DNA from: Acidobacteriota bacterium
GTDB lineage: Bacteria; Acidobacteriota; Terriglobia; Terriglobales; Acidobacteriaceae
Length of the DNA: 64,000 bases
Direction: 5' to 3'
Assembly (NCBI GenBank): GCA_016196065.1
Contig: JACPYL010000010.1
Span: 1,426,001-1,490,000 of the forward strand
This document shows positions 53,658 through 62,813 of this stretch, piece by piece; position 1 is the first letter of the stretch, and each line of letters begins with the position of its first letter. A model generated the notes under the pieces. It saw only the letters and a list, made by a program, of their open reading frames with translations. It was not told the DNA's origin and did no database searches. Made by a program: the position numbers and the translations under genes.

Positions 53658-55004
53658 CTACGAATAGGGATAGAAAACAAAAAACAGCAGCGAAAGTGCA
53701 GTCAGCACCCACAGCGCGGGGCGCACTTCCCGAATCCTTCCCGAAAACAGTTTGCAGAATGGATACAACACAAACCCGGCTGTCATGCCGACTCCTACAT
53801 TGTAGGTAAAGGCCATCAGTGCGATCACGCCGAAGGCTGGCACCAGTTCGGTCAGATCATCGAATGGGACGCGGGTAATCGGCCTCAGCATCAGGAGCCC
53901 CACGAAGACCAGCGCGGGTCCGTAGGCTTGCGGAGGAATCGCAGAGATAAACGGTGCGAAGAACAGCGTCCCCAGGAAACAGAGTGCGGTTGTGACCGCC
54001 GTCAGACCGGTGCGTCCGCCTGCTTCGACCCCGGTGGCTGATTCAATGAATGCTCCCGACGTGGTCGTCCCGATCACCGCCGCGAATGTGGTGGCGAGAG
54101 CGTCCGCCATCATAGGCCTCTCAATATTGGGCAAATTGCCTTCGCTGTCGAGGAAGCCCGCGCGTGCGGAAACGCCGATGAGTGTGCCCATGGTATCCAC
54201 GAACGCGATCACGAAGATGGTGAGGACCACCGGAAAAAATCCCCACGTGAAAATGCTGTGCAGATCAAACTGGAGAAAGACCGGGGCCAGGCTCGGCGGT
54301 CGGCTCATCCAACCAGTTGGCGCCGGCGCAACGCCTGTCAGAAACGACAGCACCGCGGTCGCGAGCACACCCGTAAGAATGGCAGCAGGGAAGCGCCGTA
54401 TGGAAAGCACTGAAATCAGGAGAAATCCAGAGATCGCGACCAGCACGCTCGCCGACGTGAGGTGGCCGGGGCGAACGGGCGCTCCCGGAAATCCGATGGT
54501 GACAATGCCGGTCTGGTTCAGGCCAATGAACGTGAGAAACAGTCCGATGCCGACCGCATAGCTGTAGCGGAGAGTGAGTGGAATGGCGTCGACCATCCAC
54601 TTTCGCAGCCGGAAAATTGTCAGCAGAACAAAAACAATTCCTGCGAGCAATACCGCGCCCAGTGCGGCTTGCCAGGTATAGCCGAGAACGTGAACGACCG
54701 TGAAGGCGATGAAAGCGTTCTCGCCCATGTACGGTGCAATCGCGAACGGGCGGTTCGCATACAGCCCCATCAGGAGCGTGCCGAATATCGCCGTCAGGAT
54801 GGTCGCGGTGACGGACGCTTCGAGAGGCATGCCCGCCGTCTTGAGGATCGCAGGATTGACGGCCACGATGTAGGCCATCGTGAAGAACTTCGTCAGGCCA
54901 GCGACCACTTCCCGTCGAACAGTTGTTTGTTGCTGGGAGAGGCCAAAGAAACGATCAAGCCAATTGTGCAAGTTGCCCTCGGGTGGAAACTCAGCATTGT
55001 ACAT
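53658..55004 (-). CDS. NCS2/AzgA-type purine permease
   Basis: A 448-residue membrane transporter with about 12 helices. Motifs fit the AzgA subgroup: TKFFTMAYIVAVNPAIL and YMGENAFIAFTVV near the N-terminus, and FVIAFVDTMGTLIGVSARAG and SGAFIESATGVEAGGRTGLTA in the middle. It probably takes up adenine, guanine or hypoxanthine with protons. Confidence 0.92.
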   Translation of the reverse strand: MYNAEFPPEGNLHNWLDRFFGLSQQQTTVRREVVAGLTKFFTMAYIVAVNPAILKTAGMPLEASVTATILTAIFGTLLMGLYANRPFAIAPYMGENAFIAFTVVHVLGYTWQAALGAVLLAGIVFVLLTIFRLRKWMVDAIPLTLRYSYAVGIGLFLTFIGLNQTGIVTIGFPGAPVRPGHLTSASVLVAISGFLLISVLSIRRFPAAILTGVLATAVLSFLTGVAPAPTGWMSRPPSLAPVFLQFDLHSIFTWGFFPVVLTIFVIAFVDTMGTLIGVSARAGFLDSEGNLPNIERPMMADALATTFAAVIGTTTSGAFIESATGVEAGGRTGLTAVTTALCFLGTLFFAPFISAIPPQAYGPALVFVGLLMLRPITRVPFDDLTELVPAFGVIALMAFTYNVGVGMTAGFVLYPFCKLFSGRIREVRPALWVLTALSLLFFVFYPYS

Positions 55005-55117
55005 TCACGGAAGGAAAAGATTTTCCTGTGTCCTCCGTGCTCCCTGTGGTCAAGATTTTTGCAGCTCACTGAGAGAACACTACCCACTGAGATACAGAGG
55101 CGACAGGGAAAAGAAAA

Positions 55118-56074
55118 TCAGCTGCGGAGTTTGGCCAGAACTTGCGGATCGATATTTCCGCCGCTAATCACCGCGACGTTCCATGTGGTTTTGGGCAATT
55201 CGTCCGCATGAAAGAGGAATCCGGCAACTGCTGTGGCGCCGCTCGGTTCTGCGACCGTATCGGAGTGACCGCTGAGCGCGCGCATCGCCTGATCGATCTC
55301 GCTTTCCTTGACGGTGATGATGTCATCCACGTAAGTACGAATATGTTCGAAGTTGATCGCGCCGATACTCTGTGTTCGAAGTCCATCCGCCGCTGTCTGC
55401 GTGACCTGCTCGGCGGAGAATTCGACCACATGCCCGGCGCGTAGGCTCGCCTGGGCATCGGCCGCCAATTCCGGTTCCACGCCGATGATTTTCACCGGAG
55501 GCTTGCTCAACTTGAGGGCAACGGCGAGCCCGCTGATCAGTCCGCCCCCACCCACTGGAGCCAATACCGTCTCAACTTGGGGCAATTGCTCGAGAATCTC
55601 GAGACCCGTCGTACCCTGGCCCGCAATAATGTGCTCGTCGTTGTAGGGAGGCACGATCGCGTAGCCGTGCCTGGCTGCGAGCTCTTCGGCCCGAAGACGC
55701 CGCTCTTCGCTGCTTGGACCGACCTTTACGACCTCTGCTCCCAGAGCCGCAGTCGACTCCAGCTTGTTTCCAGGAGCATTGGCCGGCATCACGATGACCG
55801 CCTTGACGCCCATAGCGCGCGCCGCAAAAGCCACGCCCTGCGCATGATTGCCGCTGGAATAGGACACCACTCCCCGGCGCCGATCTTCGTCGCTCAGGGA
55901 CGCAATCTTGTTGTAGGCGCCGCGCAATTTGAATGCGCCGATGGGTTGGAGGTTTTCGAGTTTCAAATAGAGCTTGCGCGGATCGCTGGCCTTGGTCCAT
56001 TCCAGCAGGGGAGTGCGGACGGCGACCCCTTGAAGAAGAGCTTTAGCCTTTTGTATATCTGCCAGGGTAACCAT
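55118..56074 (-). CDS. threonine/serine dehydratase-like protein
   Basis: A 318-residue fold-type II PLP protein. The cofactor lysine is K49 in PIGAFKLRGAYNK, and the phosphate-binding glycine loop is PVGGGGLISG. The C-terminal ACT regulatory domain of biosynthetic IlvA is absent, so it resembles catabolic dehydratases or serine/threonine racemases. The gap to RNase J (minus strand, upstream) is about 50 bases. Confidence 0.9.
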   Translation of the reverse strand: MVTLADIQKAKALLQGVAVRTPLLEWTKASDPRKLYLKLENLQPIGAFKLRGAYNKIASLSDEDRRRGVVSYSSGNHAQGVAFAARAMGVKAVIVMPANAPGNKLESTAALGAEVVKVGPSSEERRLRAEELAARHGYAIVPPYNDEHIIAGQGTTGLEILEQLPQVETVLAPVGGGGLISGLAVALKLSKPPVKIIGVEPELAADAQASLRAGHVVEFSAEQVTQTAADGLRTQSIGAINFEHIRTYVDDIITVKESEIDQAMRALSGHSDTVAEPSGATAVAGFLFHADELPKTTWNVAVISGGNIDPQVLAKLRS

Positions 56075-56123
56075 CGAGATCTGTTGTCCTGTTTGGGTGG
56101 CGCGGACCCCACAGCCCGCGCAC

Positions 56124-57788
56124 TTAAATTTCCAATATCACCGGCATAATCAACGGCCGCCGCTGCGTCTGTTTCGAGATATATCGTTTCAGATCGGCGC
56201 GAATTTTCTCTTTGATGACGCCGTAGTCCGCCTTCTCTTCGTCGCTGGATTGCTCGAGCGTTTCCATGACGATCTCTCGAGCGCGAACGAGCAAGCCGTC
56301 GTCTCCAGGGTTGAATCCTCGCGTCACAATCTCAGGAGTGGCCTCGACTCGTCCCGTGTGTTTGTTGATCGCGATGATGGGTAGAACAAATCCGTCTTCG
56401 CTGAGATGCCGCCGGTCTTTGATGACCAGGTCTTCGACCACATCCGTGCGCGATCCGGAGTCGATACAGACTCGGCCAATATTGACTCGGCCTGCCTTGC
56501 GGGCTCCAAGTTCGTCAAACTCGAGAACGTCTCCACTTTCGATCAACATGACGTTGCCGACAGCGCCGCGCATCGAGCCAGCCAGTTCCGCATGCAGTTT
56601 GAGTTGGCGGTACTCGCCATGGACCGGGATGAAGTATTTCGGCCGCACGAGGTTGATGATGAGTTTCAGTTCTTCCTGGCTGGCATGTCCGCTGACGTGA
56701 ATCGGAGGATACGAGCCGTCGTCGTAGATCACGTGTGCTTCGCGGCGAAACAGGTGATCGACCATGCGGTAGATCGCTTTTTCGTTGCCGGGAATAATCC
56801 GCGACGAGAGGACTACGGTATCGCCTTTTTCAATCTTGGCGTGCTTGTGATTGTCCACGGCCGCTCGGGAGAGCGCGGACATCGGTTCGCCCTGCGTGCC
56901 GCTGATCATCACGCACACTTTTTCCGGCGGATAATTCTTCATCTCGCCGGGCTGAATCAGCAGTCCTTCCGGAATATTGATGTAGCCCAGATCTTCCGCA
57001 ATCTCGGACGAGTTGACCATCGAGCGGCCGATGAAACAGACTTTGCGGCCATGCTCGCGGGAGACGTCGACGGCAAGTTTGATGCGATGAATGGAAGACG
57101 AAAAACAGGAGATAAACAAGCGGCGCTGCGTGTGCGAGAATACTTCGTCAAACTTGCGCCGCACACTCCGTTCGCTCGGCGTGTAGCCTTTACGCTCGAC
57201 GTTGGTTGAGTCCTGCAGCAGCGCCAGCACACCTTCTTTGCCGTATTCGGCGAACGCGTGCAGGTCGAAGAGTTTGTTGTCGGTGGGAGTCGGGTCGACT
57301 TTAAAATCACCCGTATGCAGCACTACGCCTAGAGGTGTGTGAATGGCGAGAGCGACGCAATCCACCAGGCTATGCGTCACCTGGATCGCATGCACGGTAA
57401 AGGGTCCAACCTTGAACCGCTCTCCGGGACGTACCTCGCGAAGATCGGCATCATCGAGCAACTGATGTTCGTCGAGTTTGTCTTCGACGTAAGCCAGTGT
57501 GAATTCGGTGCCCCACACGGGAACGTTCAGTTCGCTGAGAATCCACGGCAATGCGCCGATGTGGTCTTCGTGTCCGTGGGTGAGAACGATTCCGCGCACG
57601 AGCTTGCGGTTCTCAATCAGGTAAGAAATATCAGGGACAACAATGTCGACGCCGAGAAGTTCTGCTTCGGGGAACATCAGTCCGGCGTCTATGACAATGA
57701 TGTCATCTCCCCAGCGGACGGCCATGCAGTTCATGCCGAATTCGCCAAGGCCGCCGAGCGGAACTATATGCAGTTTTCCAGAGGGCAT
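56124..57788 (-). CDS. rnj: ribonuclease J
   Basis: A 554-residue metallo-beta-lactamase-fold RNase of the J1/J2 type. The zinc motif HGHEDH is at 71-76 (GIVLTHGHEDHIGALPW), the beta-CASP part has the DSTNVE loop region, and the later motif SGHASQEELK is present. The start is ATG at 57788, giving MPSGKLHIVPLGGLGEFG; a longer frame from 57818 is less likely. Cells with RNase J use it for 5'-to-3' and endonucleolytic RNA processing. Confidence 0.94.
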   Translation of the reverse strand: MPSGKLHIVPLGGLGEFGMNCMAVRWGDDIIVIDAGLMFPEAELLGVDIVVPDISYLIENRKLVRGIVLTHGHEDHIGALPWILSELNVPVWGTEFTLAYVEDKLDEHQLLDDADLREVRPGERFKVGPFTVHAIQVTHSLVDCVALAIHTPLGVVLHTGDFKVDPTPTDNKLFDLHAFAEYGKEGVLALLQDSTNVERKGYTPSERSVRRKFDEVFSHTQRRLFISCFSSSIHRIKLAVDVSREHGRKVCFIGRSMVNSSEIAEDLGYINIPEGLLIQPGEMKNYPPEKVCVMISGTQGEPMSALSRAAVDNHKHAKIEKGDTVVLSSRIIPGNEKAIYRMVDHLFRREAHVIYDDGSYPPIHVSGHASQEELKLIINLVRPKYFIPVHGEYRQLKLHAELAGSMRGAVGNVMLIESGDVLEFDELGARKAGRVNIGRVCIDSGSRTDVVEDLVIKDRRHLSEDGFVLPIIAINKHTGRVEATPEIVTRGFNPGDDGLLVRAREIVMETLEQSSDEEKADYGVIKEKIRADLKRYISKQTQRRPLIMPVILEI

Positions 57789-57922
57789 TGAAGAGATGAT
57801 GCTAGCACAATGTGTCACCCGGCCCGCGTCGTCGAGCGATGCACGTCATGCCACTCGCTTCAAGACGCAAATCGATACGCACAACTCCGGCGGAGGATTC
57901 GAACTGATAGACTGCGATCCAG

Positions 57923-58621
57923 ATGCCCGAGGCCGAAAAAAGGTCATGGCTGCGGCGGCGTGCGGAAGGTGCAATCCGCGACGGGCTAACTCGCACCTAT
58001 CAGACGATTCGCGTCGATCCCGAACACTTTCTGACGCAACTTCGCGTCGCGCACGGACTGCCTATCTCTAGCTTTCGCGGCGTGTACTCGGTTGACCTGG
58101 AACAACTGGACACAGTTGCCGAATCCATCATTCGCGGCGGAATGAAACTGGCGGCCGTTGAGGGATCCGGATTCGGACTGGGCGGCGTTTTGACAATCGT
58201 GCCCGACCTCGGTGTTCTGTCAGCCATCACCATGCGTACGATCCAGAAGCTCAGCCTCGTGTATGGATTCGAAATGAACACCGACGACGAGATTGCCGAA
58301 CTCTGGATCGCTGCCGCAACCGCTGCCGGAGTGGATATCAGCCGCGAGTTGGTAGAAAAGAGCGTCGTCAGCCGTTTTGTGCCCCGGGTGATCCAGAGGA
58401 TTGCCGTCCGAGCCAGCGCTGAGGTTGTTGAGAAGTGGGCGGGACGCCTGATTCCAATCGCCAGTTCCGCGATTGGAGGTGTGCTCAACTACTACTTCGT
58501 GCGGGCCTGGGGAACGCGAGCCCTGAGACATTTCCGGGAGAAGCACCTCGTCCTACGCAAACAGCTTCCGGAACTCACCGATGGTGCGCACACTCCTATT
58601 TCGCGAAACGCCGAACACTGA
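57923..58621 (+). CDS. EcsC family protein
   Basis: A 232-residue protein of the EcsC/Pfam EcsC family. It has AEGAIRDGLTRTYQTIRVDPE near the N-terminus and a central hydrophobic Gly-rich segment (GSGFGLGGVLTIVPDLGVLSAI), followed by a second hydrophobic stretch. Role uncertain. The last 26 bases overlap the 3' end of the convergent gene. Confidence 0.85.
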   Translation: MPEAEKRSWLRRRAEGAIRDGLTRTYQTIRVDPEHFLTQLRVAHGLPISSFRGVYSVDLEQLDTVAESIIRGGMKLAAVEGSGFGLGGVLTIVPDLGVLSAITMRTIQKLSLVYGFEMNTDDEIAELWIAAATAAGVDISRELVEKSVVSRFVPRVIQRIAVRASAEVVEKWAGRLIPIASSAIGGVLNYYFVRAWGTRALRHFREKHLVLRKQLPELTDGAHTPISRNAEH

Positions 58622-59063
58622 AGGAAATCGGCAACCCGATGACGAAGCTGTGCACCAGCAAACCCTGAATCAAGTCATACAGTTCGTAAGGCCCCTTGGC
58701 ATGAAGCGCGGATAGCGGCAGAACGACAAGGCTCATAACGAGTTCGACTCCGGCGCCATATACCAAGCCGCAGACGAGTGGGTGTTCCTTCAAGAATTCC
58801 AATCGGCGGCTCATCGTGTAGTAAAAAGCCGCGAACGTGAGAGCGATGAAGAAGTGCAGCACGATGCCGAGAACATAAGTGCCCGCGCCGCCGTGGACAG
58901 CTTCCCGCCCTAACACGCCCCCGGCAATCGTTAGGGGGATGTCCCACCCGAACAAGGTGCAAGCTTGTATCAAATCCAAAGTGCCGGCAGTCAGACCGCC
59001 TACTCCGATTGCTAATAGAGCGTTTCGATTTCCCAACGGCTGAGTTGCTGAAGCTGAAATCAT
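58596..59063 (-). CDS. small polytopic membrane protein
   Basis: A 155-residue protein with four predicted membrane helices (ALLAIGVGGLTAGTLDLIQ, YVLGIVLHFFIALTFAAFYY, LVCGLVYGAGVELVMSLVVLPL and LLVHSFVIGLPISF). I chose the ATG at 59063, preceded by GGGGAGGAA. It is close to uncharacterised conserved membrane proteins of soil bacteria. Overlaps the EcsC gene's 3' end. Confidence 0.75.
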   Translation of the reverse strand: MISASATQPLGNRNALLAIGVGGLTAGTLDLIQACTLFGWDIPLTIAGGVLGREAVHGGAGTYVLGIVLHFFIALTFAAFYYTMSRRLEFLKEHPLVCGLVYGAGVELVMSLVVLPLSALHAKGPYELYDLIQGLLVHSFVIGLPISFSVRRFAK

Positions 59064-59182
59064 CAAGTTCCTCCCCGGGTGACCGCCGAATTCGTTCCAA
59101 TCTGGATGTGTCTTGTCTTTACGGTTCAAAACAAGTGCACATCCATTTGAGAACGACCATACTCAGCGACGACCAAGAAAGT

Positions 59183-59218
59183 CCTGAGGTAGCCCTGAAA
59201 CACTCTGAATACTTCTGA
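59183..59218. promoter_or_regulatory. CTGA-box cluster upstream of CadC-like gene
   Basis: CTGAG or CTGAA occurs at 59183, 59195, 59204 and 59214, spaced about 9-12 bases, in the divergent region before the winged-helix gene at 59334. It may be an operator set for that regulator. Spacing near one turn of DNA is suggestive only. Confidence 0.35.
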
Positions 59219-59333
59219 ATTAAGTGTTCTATCCTTGGCACGGCAGGAGTGTGAGGTGGATGCGGGCAAGGCTTCTGGGCGGTATTGGTAAGCTATTCTT
59301 CTGTTTAAGAATCGAAGGTGTTGCTGATCGAGT

Positions 59334-60314
59334 ATGGGGGACGCAATCAGAACAATTCTTCGGATTGGCGGGTGGCGAGTCGAACCCGCCGCCGGCCAGA
59401 TTTCCCGAGAAGGTGGGGAGCCCGTTCGGGTAGAAGCACGAACGATGCGACTGCTGCTATGCCTCGCGGAGCACGCCGGCGAGGTCGTCAGTATCGATGA
59501 TTTGCTGAATCAGGTCTGGTCCGGAGTCATCGTCACCCCGGATTCGGTATACCAGGGTGTCACGTCGCTGCGCCGCTTGCTGGGTGATGATCCGAAGCAA
59601 CCCACATACATCGTGACCGTGCCGCGGCTCGGGTATCGGATGGTGGCATCGGTCGCTCCCTGGCTCGATCGTTCCGACCAAGCCCTGACGTCTTCTGGGG
59701 ATCCGGACAGCAAAAATGCGGTCTCCGCAGTTACGGATACACCGGTGTCCAGCACGACGGCCACATCCGGTTATCGTTGGGTCGCTGGCGCGGCCATTTG
59801 CCTTGCTCTCGCGGTTGCTCTTGCTTTCGCGTACTTCGTCCTGGCTCACGACAAGAGCACAAAGAGCCAGATTTCCGCGCCAGGCGTCGCCAAGCCGTCA
59901 GAGAAGTCCATTGCCGTGCTGCCGTTTCTCGATCTGACCGAAACGATGAATCAGGAGCCCTTCGCAGACGGCATGACCGAGGAGTTGATCGACAAACTCA
60001 GCAAGATTCCGGGCCTTCAGGTGTCCGCTCCGACGTCTTCTTTCTATTTCAAGGGCAAACAGATTCCCGTCGCCGACATTGCCAAGGCGCTGGGTGTCGC
60101 GTATTTACTCGACGGAAGCGTGCGCAAGTCAGGGGCCAGGTTGCGAGTAGCCGCGCGGCTGGTTCGTGGGGACAGTGGGTACGTCGTTTGGTCTGAAACG
60201 TACGACCGTCCGTTGGACGACATATTGATGGTCCAGGACGATATTGCCGGCGAAGTCACCAAGGCTTTGAGGGTATCCATTGAAACCAAACCTGACCAAG
60301 TTCAGTCTCGATGA
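59334..60314 (+). CDS. CadC/ToxR-like winged-helix membrane regulator
   Basis: A 326-residue protein. The N-terminal OmpR-type winged helix (about 15-108) has AGEVVSIDDLLNQVWSGVIVTPDSVYQGVTSLRRLLGDDPKQPTYIVTVPRLGYRMV. A membrane helix (about 147-170) follows, then a FlgO/TolB-N-like domain with KSIAVLPFLDLTETMNQEPFADGMTEELIDKLSKIPGLQV. Such proteins often continue into TPR repeats; this one stops. It should sense an envelope signal and act on DNA. The next gene encodes a 44-residue membrane peptide. Confidence 0.88.
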   Translation: MGDAIRTILRIGGWRVEPAAGQISREGGEPVRVEARTMRLLLCLAEHAGEVVSIDDLLNQVWSGVIVTPDSVYQGVTSLRRLLGDDPKQPTYIVTVPRLGYRMVASVAPWLDRSDQALTSSGDPDSKNAVSAVTDTPVSSTTATSGYRWVAGAAICLALAVALAFAYFVLAHDKSTKSQISAPGVAKPSEKSIAVLPFLDLTETMNQEPFADGMTEELIDKLSKIPGLQVSAPTSSFYFKGKQIPVADIAKALGVAYLLDGSVRKSGARLRVAARLVRGDSGYVVWSETYDRPLDDILMVQDDIAGEVTKALRVSIETKPDQVQSR

Positions 60315-60442
60315 TCGGCTGGGTTTCATGGGCGCTATCACGACACGGATTCGACTCAGCCATAACATCGCCGGGCGAAACTTTTCCGATCCGGTTGGGT
60401 TACTGGATGCAGATCGCAACGCGGCCTGCGAGCGGAGGGTCC

Positions 60443-60577
60443 ATGAAACACAAACGTCACCAGAGCCTGCTGGAACGGACCATTGTGTTGATACTGATCG
60501 GAATCGTAATGGGCGGAGTCGGGGGCGCTGCAATCGGCTTCATTACCGGGCGTACCCCCAGTTCGACAAGCCAATAG
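60443..60577 (+). CDS. 44-residue single-helix membrane peptide
   Basis: A small ORF MKHKRHQSLLERTIVLILIG ... with a basic N-terminus and a hydrophobic helix (VLILIGIVMGGVGGAAIGFITG) rich in small residues. The ATG at 60443 follows GGAGGGT at a good distance. It lies 128 bases after the CadC-like gene. The composition is that of a small inner-membrane peptide; no family is known to me. Confidence 0.6.
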   Translation: MKHKRHQSLLERTIVLILIGIVMGGVGGAAIGFITGRTPSSTSQ

Positions 60578-60673
60578 CGTTGGGTCCTTCATTAAACTCG
60601 AAGGGTTGGAGCGCAACTGAGTTCGCTCGCAGGCTGCGGAGTGAGTCATTCCCGAGCGAAGAGTGTGCCCGCA

Positions 60674-60728
60674 GCGGCTAAAGCCGCATTCAAAAAACAA
60701 GGCGGGTACCGCAGCGGTGAACCGCTGC
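60674..60728. repeat. paired small hairpins (family C-like)
   Basis: GCGGCTAAAGCCGC (60674-60687) and GCAGCGGTGAACCGCTGC (60711-60728) each fold back on themselves. Both resemble hairpins inside the nested repeat at 47140-47286. Confidence 0.75.
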
Positions 60729-60734
60729 GCCACC

Positions 60735-60810
60735 CAAAATCTGAAACAACATTCAAAATCCAGAACAACACCCAAAATCCAGAACAACACCCAAAATCTA
60801 GAACAACACC
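60735..60810. repeat. four-copy 19-bp tandem repeat
   Basis: Four units of 19 bases of the type CAAAATCCAGAACAACACC, the second and third identical, occupy 60735-60810. They run directly into the heptamer array. Confidence 0.85.
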
Positions 60811-60964
60811 TAAAACCTGAAACCTGAAACCTAAAACCTAAAACCTAAAACCTAAAACCTAAAACCTAAAACCTAAAACCTAAAACCTAAAACCTAAAAC
60901 CTAAAACCTAAAACCTAAAACCTAAAACCTAAAACCTAAAACCTAAAACCTAAAACCTAAAACC
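60811..60964. repeat. 22-copy TAAAACC heptamer array
   Basis: Twenty-two contiguous 7-base units (20 TAAAACC and 2 TGAAACC) fill 60811-60964 exactly. On either strand the unit carries a stop trinucleotide, and since 7 is not a multiple of 3 all frames stop within about 21 bases. The 3' end of the minus-strand lipoprotein gene lies in this array. Confidence 0.95.
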
Positions 60965-62773
60965 TCGCCGCCTGCTCCACAACTCCGTTGCGAGGTTGGA
61001 CGCGTCATACGCGTGCAGGATGGCGGGGCCGCTTCCAAACGAACTAGGAACTCCGTAGCGACTGGCATCAATTGCCCAGACGATTCCGTGGGTCGTTCCC
61101 TGGGAAGAAACCGACGGAGTTGGCCCAGGGAAGGGAAAGACAGTGGCGGACGCCGAAGTTGCGGTGCTGTTGAATAGCTCGTTGGCGGGATCGAAAGCGA
61201 AGCTGCGCACGCTGTCGTCCGTGCCGCCCAGAAACAACTTGTTCTGCCAAAAGGCAGGTGTGCCGAAAATGTTCGGAGCGGCTAGAAAACTCTGCAGAAT
61301 ATTCGTGTCGGTGATGTTGCAGGATCCGCAGTATCCTCCCATCGCATCGCGATCGAGAAGATACAGCCTGCCTTCTTTGCCGCCTGCCACTAGCAGATGA
61401 GGCGTTCCGGAGGTCTGGTCCGGCAGCACGACCACGCCGGCCGACGCCACATCGAGGTCAACCGCGTTCAGGAAGTTCTGGTTGTAGGGGGTGAACCAGT
61501 CGTCGACTGAGAGGGTCGACAATGTTCCAATCTTCAACACGCTGTCCCCGAAATCATTGTTCGGAGGTACGCCAACGTTACCGTCGAACGTGCCGTTGCC
61601 CGTCGACAAATAAAGATTGTTCGAAGTATCGACCGCCGGTGCTCCGCCTGCCATCCAGATGCCAGCTCGTGAGCCATCGGGATTTGCGTTGAACACCGAG
61701 ACCTGCGCCAGCGTCGATGCGTCGTATCCCATAAGCCATCCGTGATAGGGGTCGCGGTCTTCGTGGGAGGCCCACGCGATGTACACAACACCATTCACGA
61801 GTGCCAGGCCGCTACGTTGATGCTGGTTCTGGGGACTGAAGGTCACCACTCCTTTGACCGACCCATCGCCCGTACCGGGAACTGAGGCCGAGATGGTGAC
61901 AGGCCCACCGAAGCTTTCATTGCCCGTCAGCAAATCGAGTGCGTGCAGCCGCTGATGAAAACTGCCTGCTGGACCTTCGGACTTGCTCACGAGATAGATC
62001 GTGTTCGTTCCTTGGTCGATCACCGGAGTGCCAGTCACGCCGATTTCCGGCTGGATATCTTGAAATCCATTGCCCACGTCTGCCGTCGGCACGGAAACTT
62101 CTCCGGCCGTGCCGCCGTGATTCGTATCCAGCAAATTGACATGCCAGACTTGCTGGCAAGGGCTCGCGTCCGCGTCAAAGAGATACGCGCTGTCGTGCTG
62201 TGTAGCCACGACAATCACGTTGCGAACTTTGCCGCCTGCATTGATGCCGGGAAGCCAAAGTGGCTGCGTGTAAGCAACGCCGTCCACGGCACACGAAAAC
62301 AGCTTTCCGAAGGATGCAGTCTTTACTGTGTTCGCCGTCAGCGCATACTCCTGGACATTGGTGCCGTCGCGAGCGGGATTGTTGTGATAGGTCAACACGC
62401 CGGAAAGGTCGGTGACCGCAATGGTCGCTGAGTCGCTCTTCGTGGAATCGGCAACGCTAATCGCTTTGACGGTGTGCGTTCCGGCGAGAGTGGGCGGAGT
62501 GTAGAGACCAGTGGCGTCAATGGTGCCGACCGTTGTATTGCCCCCATCCGTACCGTCAACGCTCCAGGTCACGCCGCTGCTGGTCTCGCCAGTCACAGTC
62601 GCGTGAAACTGCTGCGGCTGCGTGACCGCGAAAACCGCTGCGTTATGAGGTCCGACCACAACCGATGCCGTGGGGGGACCACCACTGCTCGTACCTCCAC
62701 CGCAACTTGCGAGTGCAAGACAAGCGATCAGTATCGCAATACCGCCATGTACGCGATGAATATTCTTCGGCAT
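60950..62773 (-). CDS. Ig-domain / PQQ-like propeller lipoprotein, 3' end in repeat
   Basis: A 607-residue lipoprotein (signal peptide with lipobox LASC at about 21-24). Residues about 35-125 form an Ig-like domain (TVTGETSSGVTWSVDGTDGG). The rest is a PQQ/quinoprotein-type propeller (KLFSCAVDGVAYTQPLWLPGINAGGKVRNVIVVATQHDSAYLFDADA ...). The last residues, RRRGFRF and the stop, are encoded at the edge of and inside the TAAAACC array. The family as I know it continues about 40-60 residues past LATELW, so the gene appears truncated by the array. The start at 62773 gives the lipoprotein signal. Confidence 0.82.
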   Translation of the reverse strand: MPKNIHRVHGGIAILIACLALASCGGGTSSGGPPTASVVVGPHNAAVFAVTQPQQFHATVTGETSSGVTWSVDGTDGGNTTVGTIDATGLYTPPTLAGTHTVKAISVADSTKSDSATIAVTDLSGVLTYHNNPARDGTNVQEYALTANTVKTASFGKLFSCAVDGVAYTQPLWLPGINAGGKVRNVIVVATQHDSAYLFDADASPCQQVWHVNLLDTNHGGTAGEVSVPTADVGNGFQDIQPEIGVTGTPVIDQGTNTIYLVSKSEGPAGSFHQRLHALDLLTGNESFGGPVTISASVPGTGDGSVKGVVTFSPQNQHQRSGLALVNGVVYIAWASHEDRDPYHGWLMGYDASTLAQVSVFNANPDGSRAGIWMAGGAPAVDTSNNLYLSTGNGTFDGNVGVPPNNDFGDSVLKIGTLSTLSVDDWFTPYNQNFLNAVDLDVASAGVVVLPDQTSGTPHLLVAGGKEGRLYLLDRDAMGGYCGSCNITDTNILQSFLAAPNIFGTPAFWQNKLFLGGTDDSVRSFAFDPANELFNSTATSASATVFPFPGPTPSVSSQGTTHGIVWAIDASRYGVPSSFGSGPAILHAYDASNLATELWSRRRGFRF

Positions 62774-62813
62774 GAGTGCCTCTCTTAAAGAAGTGCCTAC
62801 TTGAAGACAGTCG

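Larger units (their letters stand above)
60578..60949. other. repeat-dominated intergenic region
   Basis: A 372-base gap between the 44-residue peptide and the lipoprotein gene. It is occupied by hairpins, the 19-bp tandem repeat and most of the heptamer array. No gene is recognised. Confidence 0.7.

Noticed and set aside
59380-59400. tRNA-like string with GAGTCGAACCCGCC inside the CadC-like gene
   Set aside because: The surrounding sequence does not form a cloverleaf and is part of a conserved coding region.
60735-60964. Repeat block as a CRISPR array
   Set aside because: The units are tandem without spacers and only 7 or 19 bases long.
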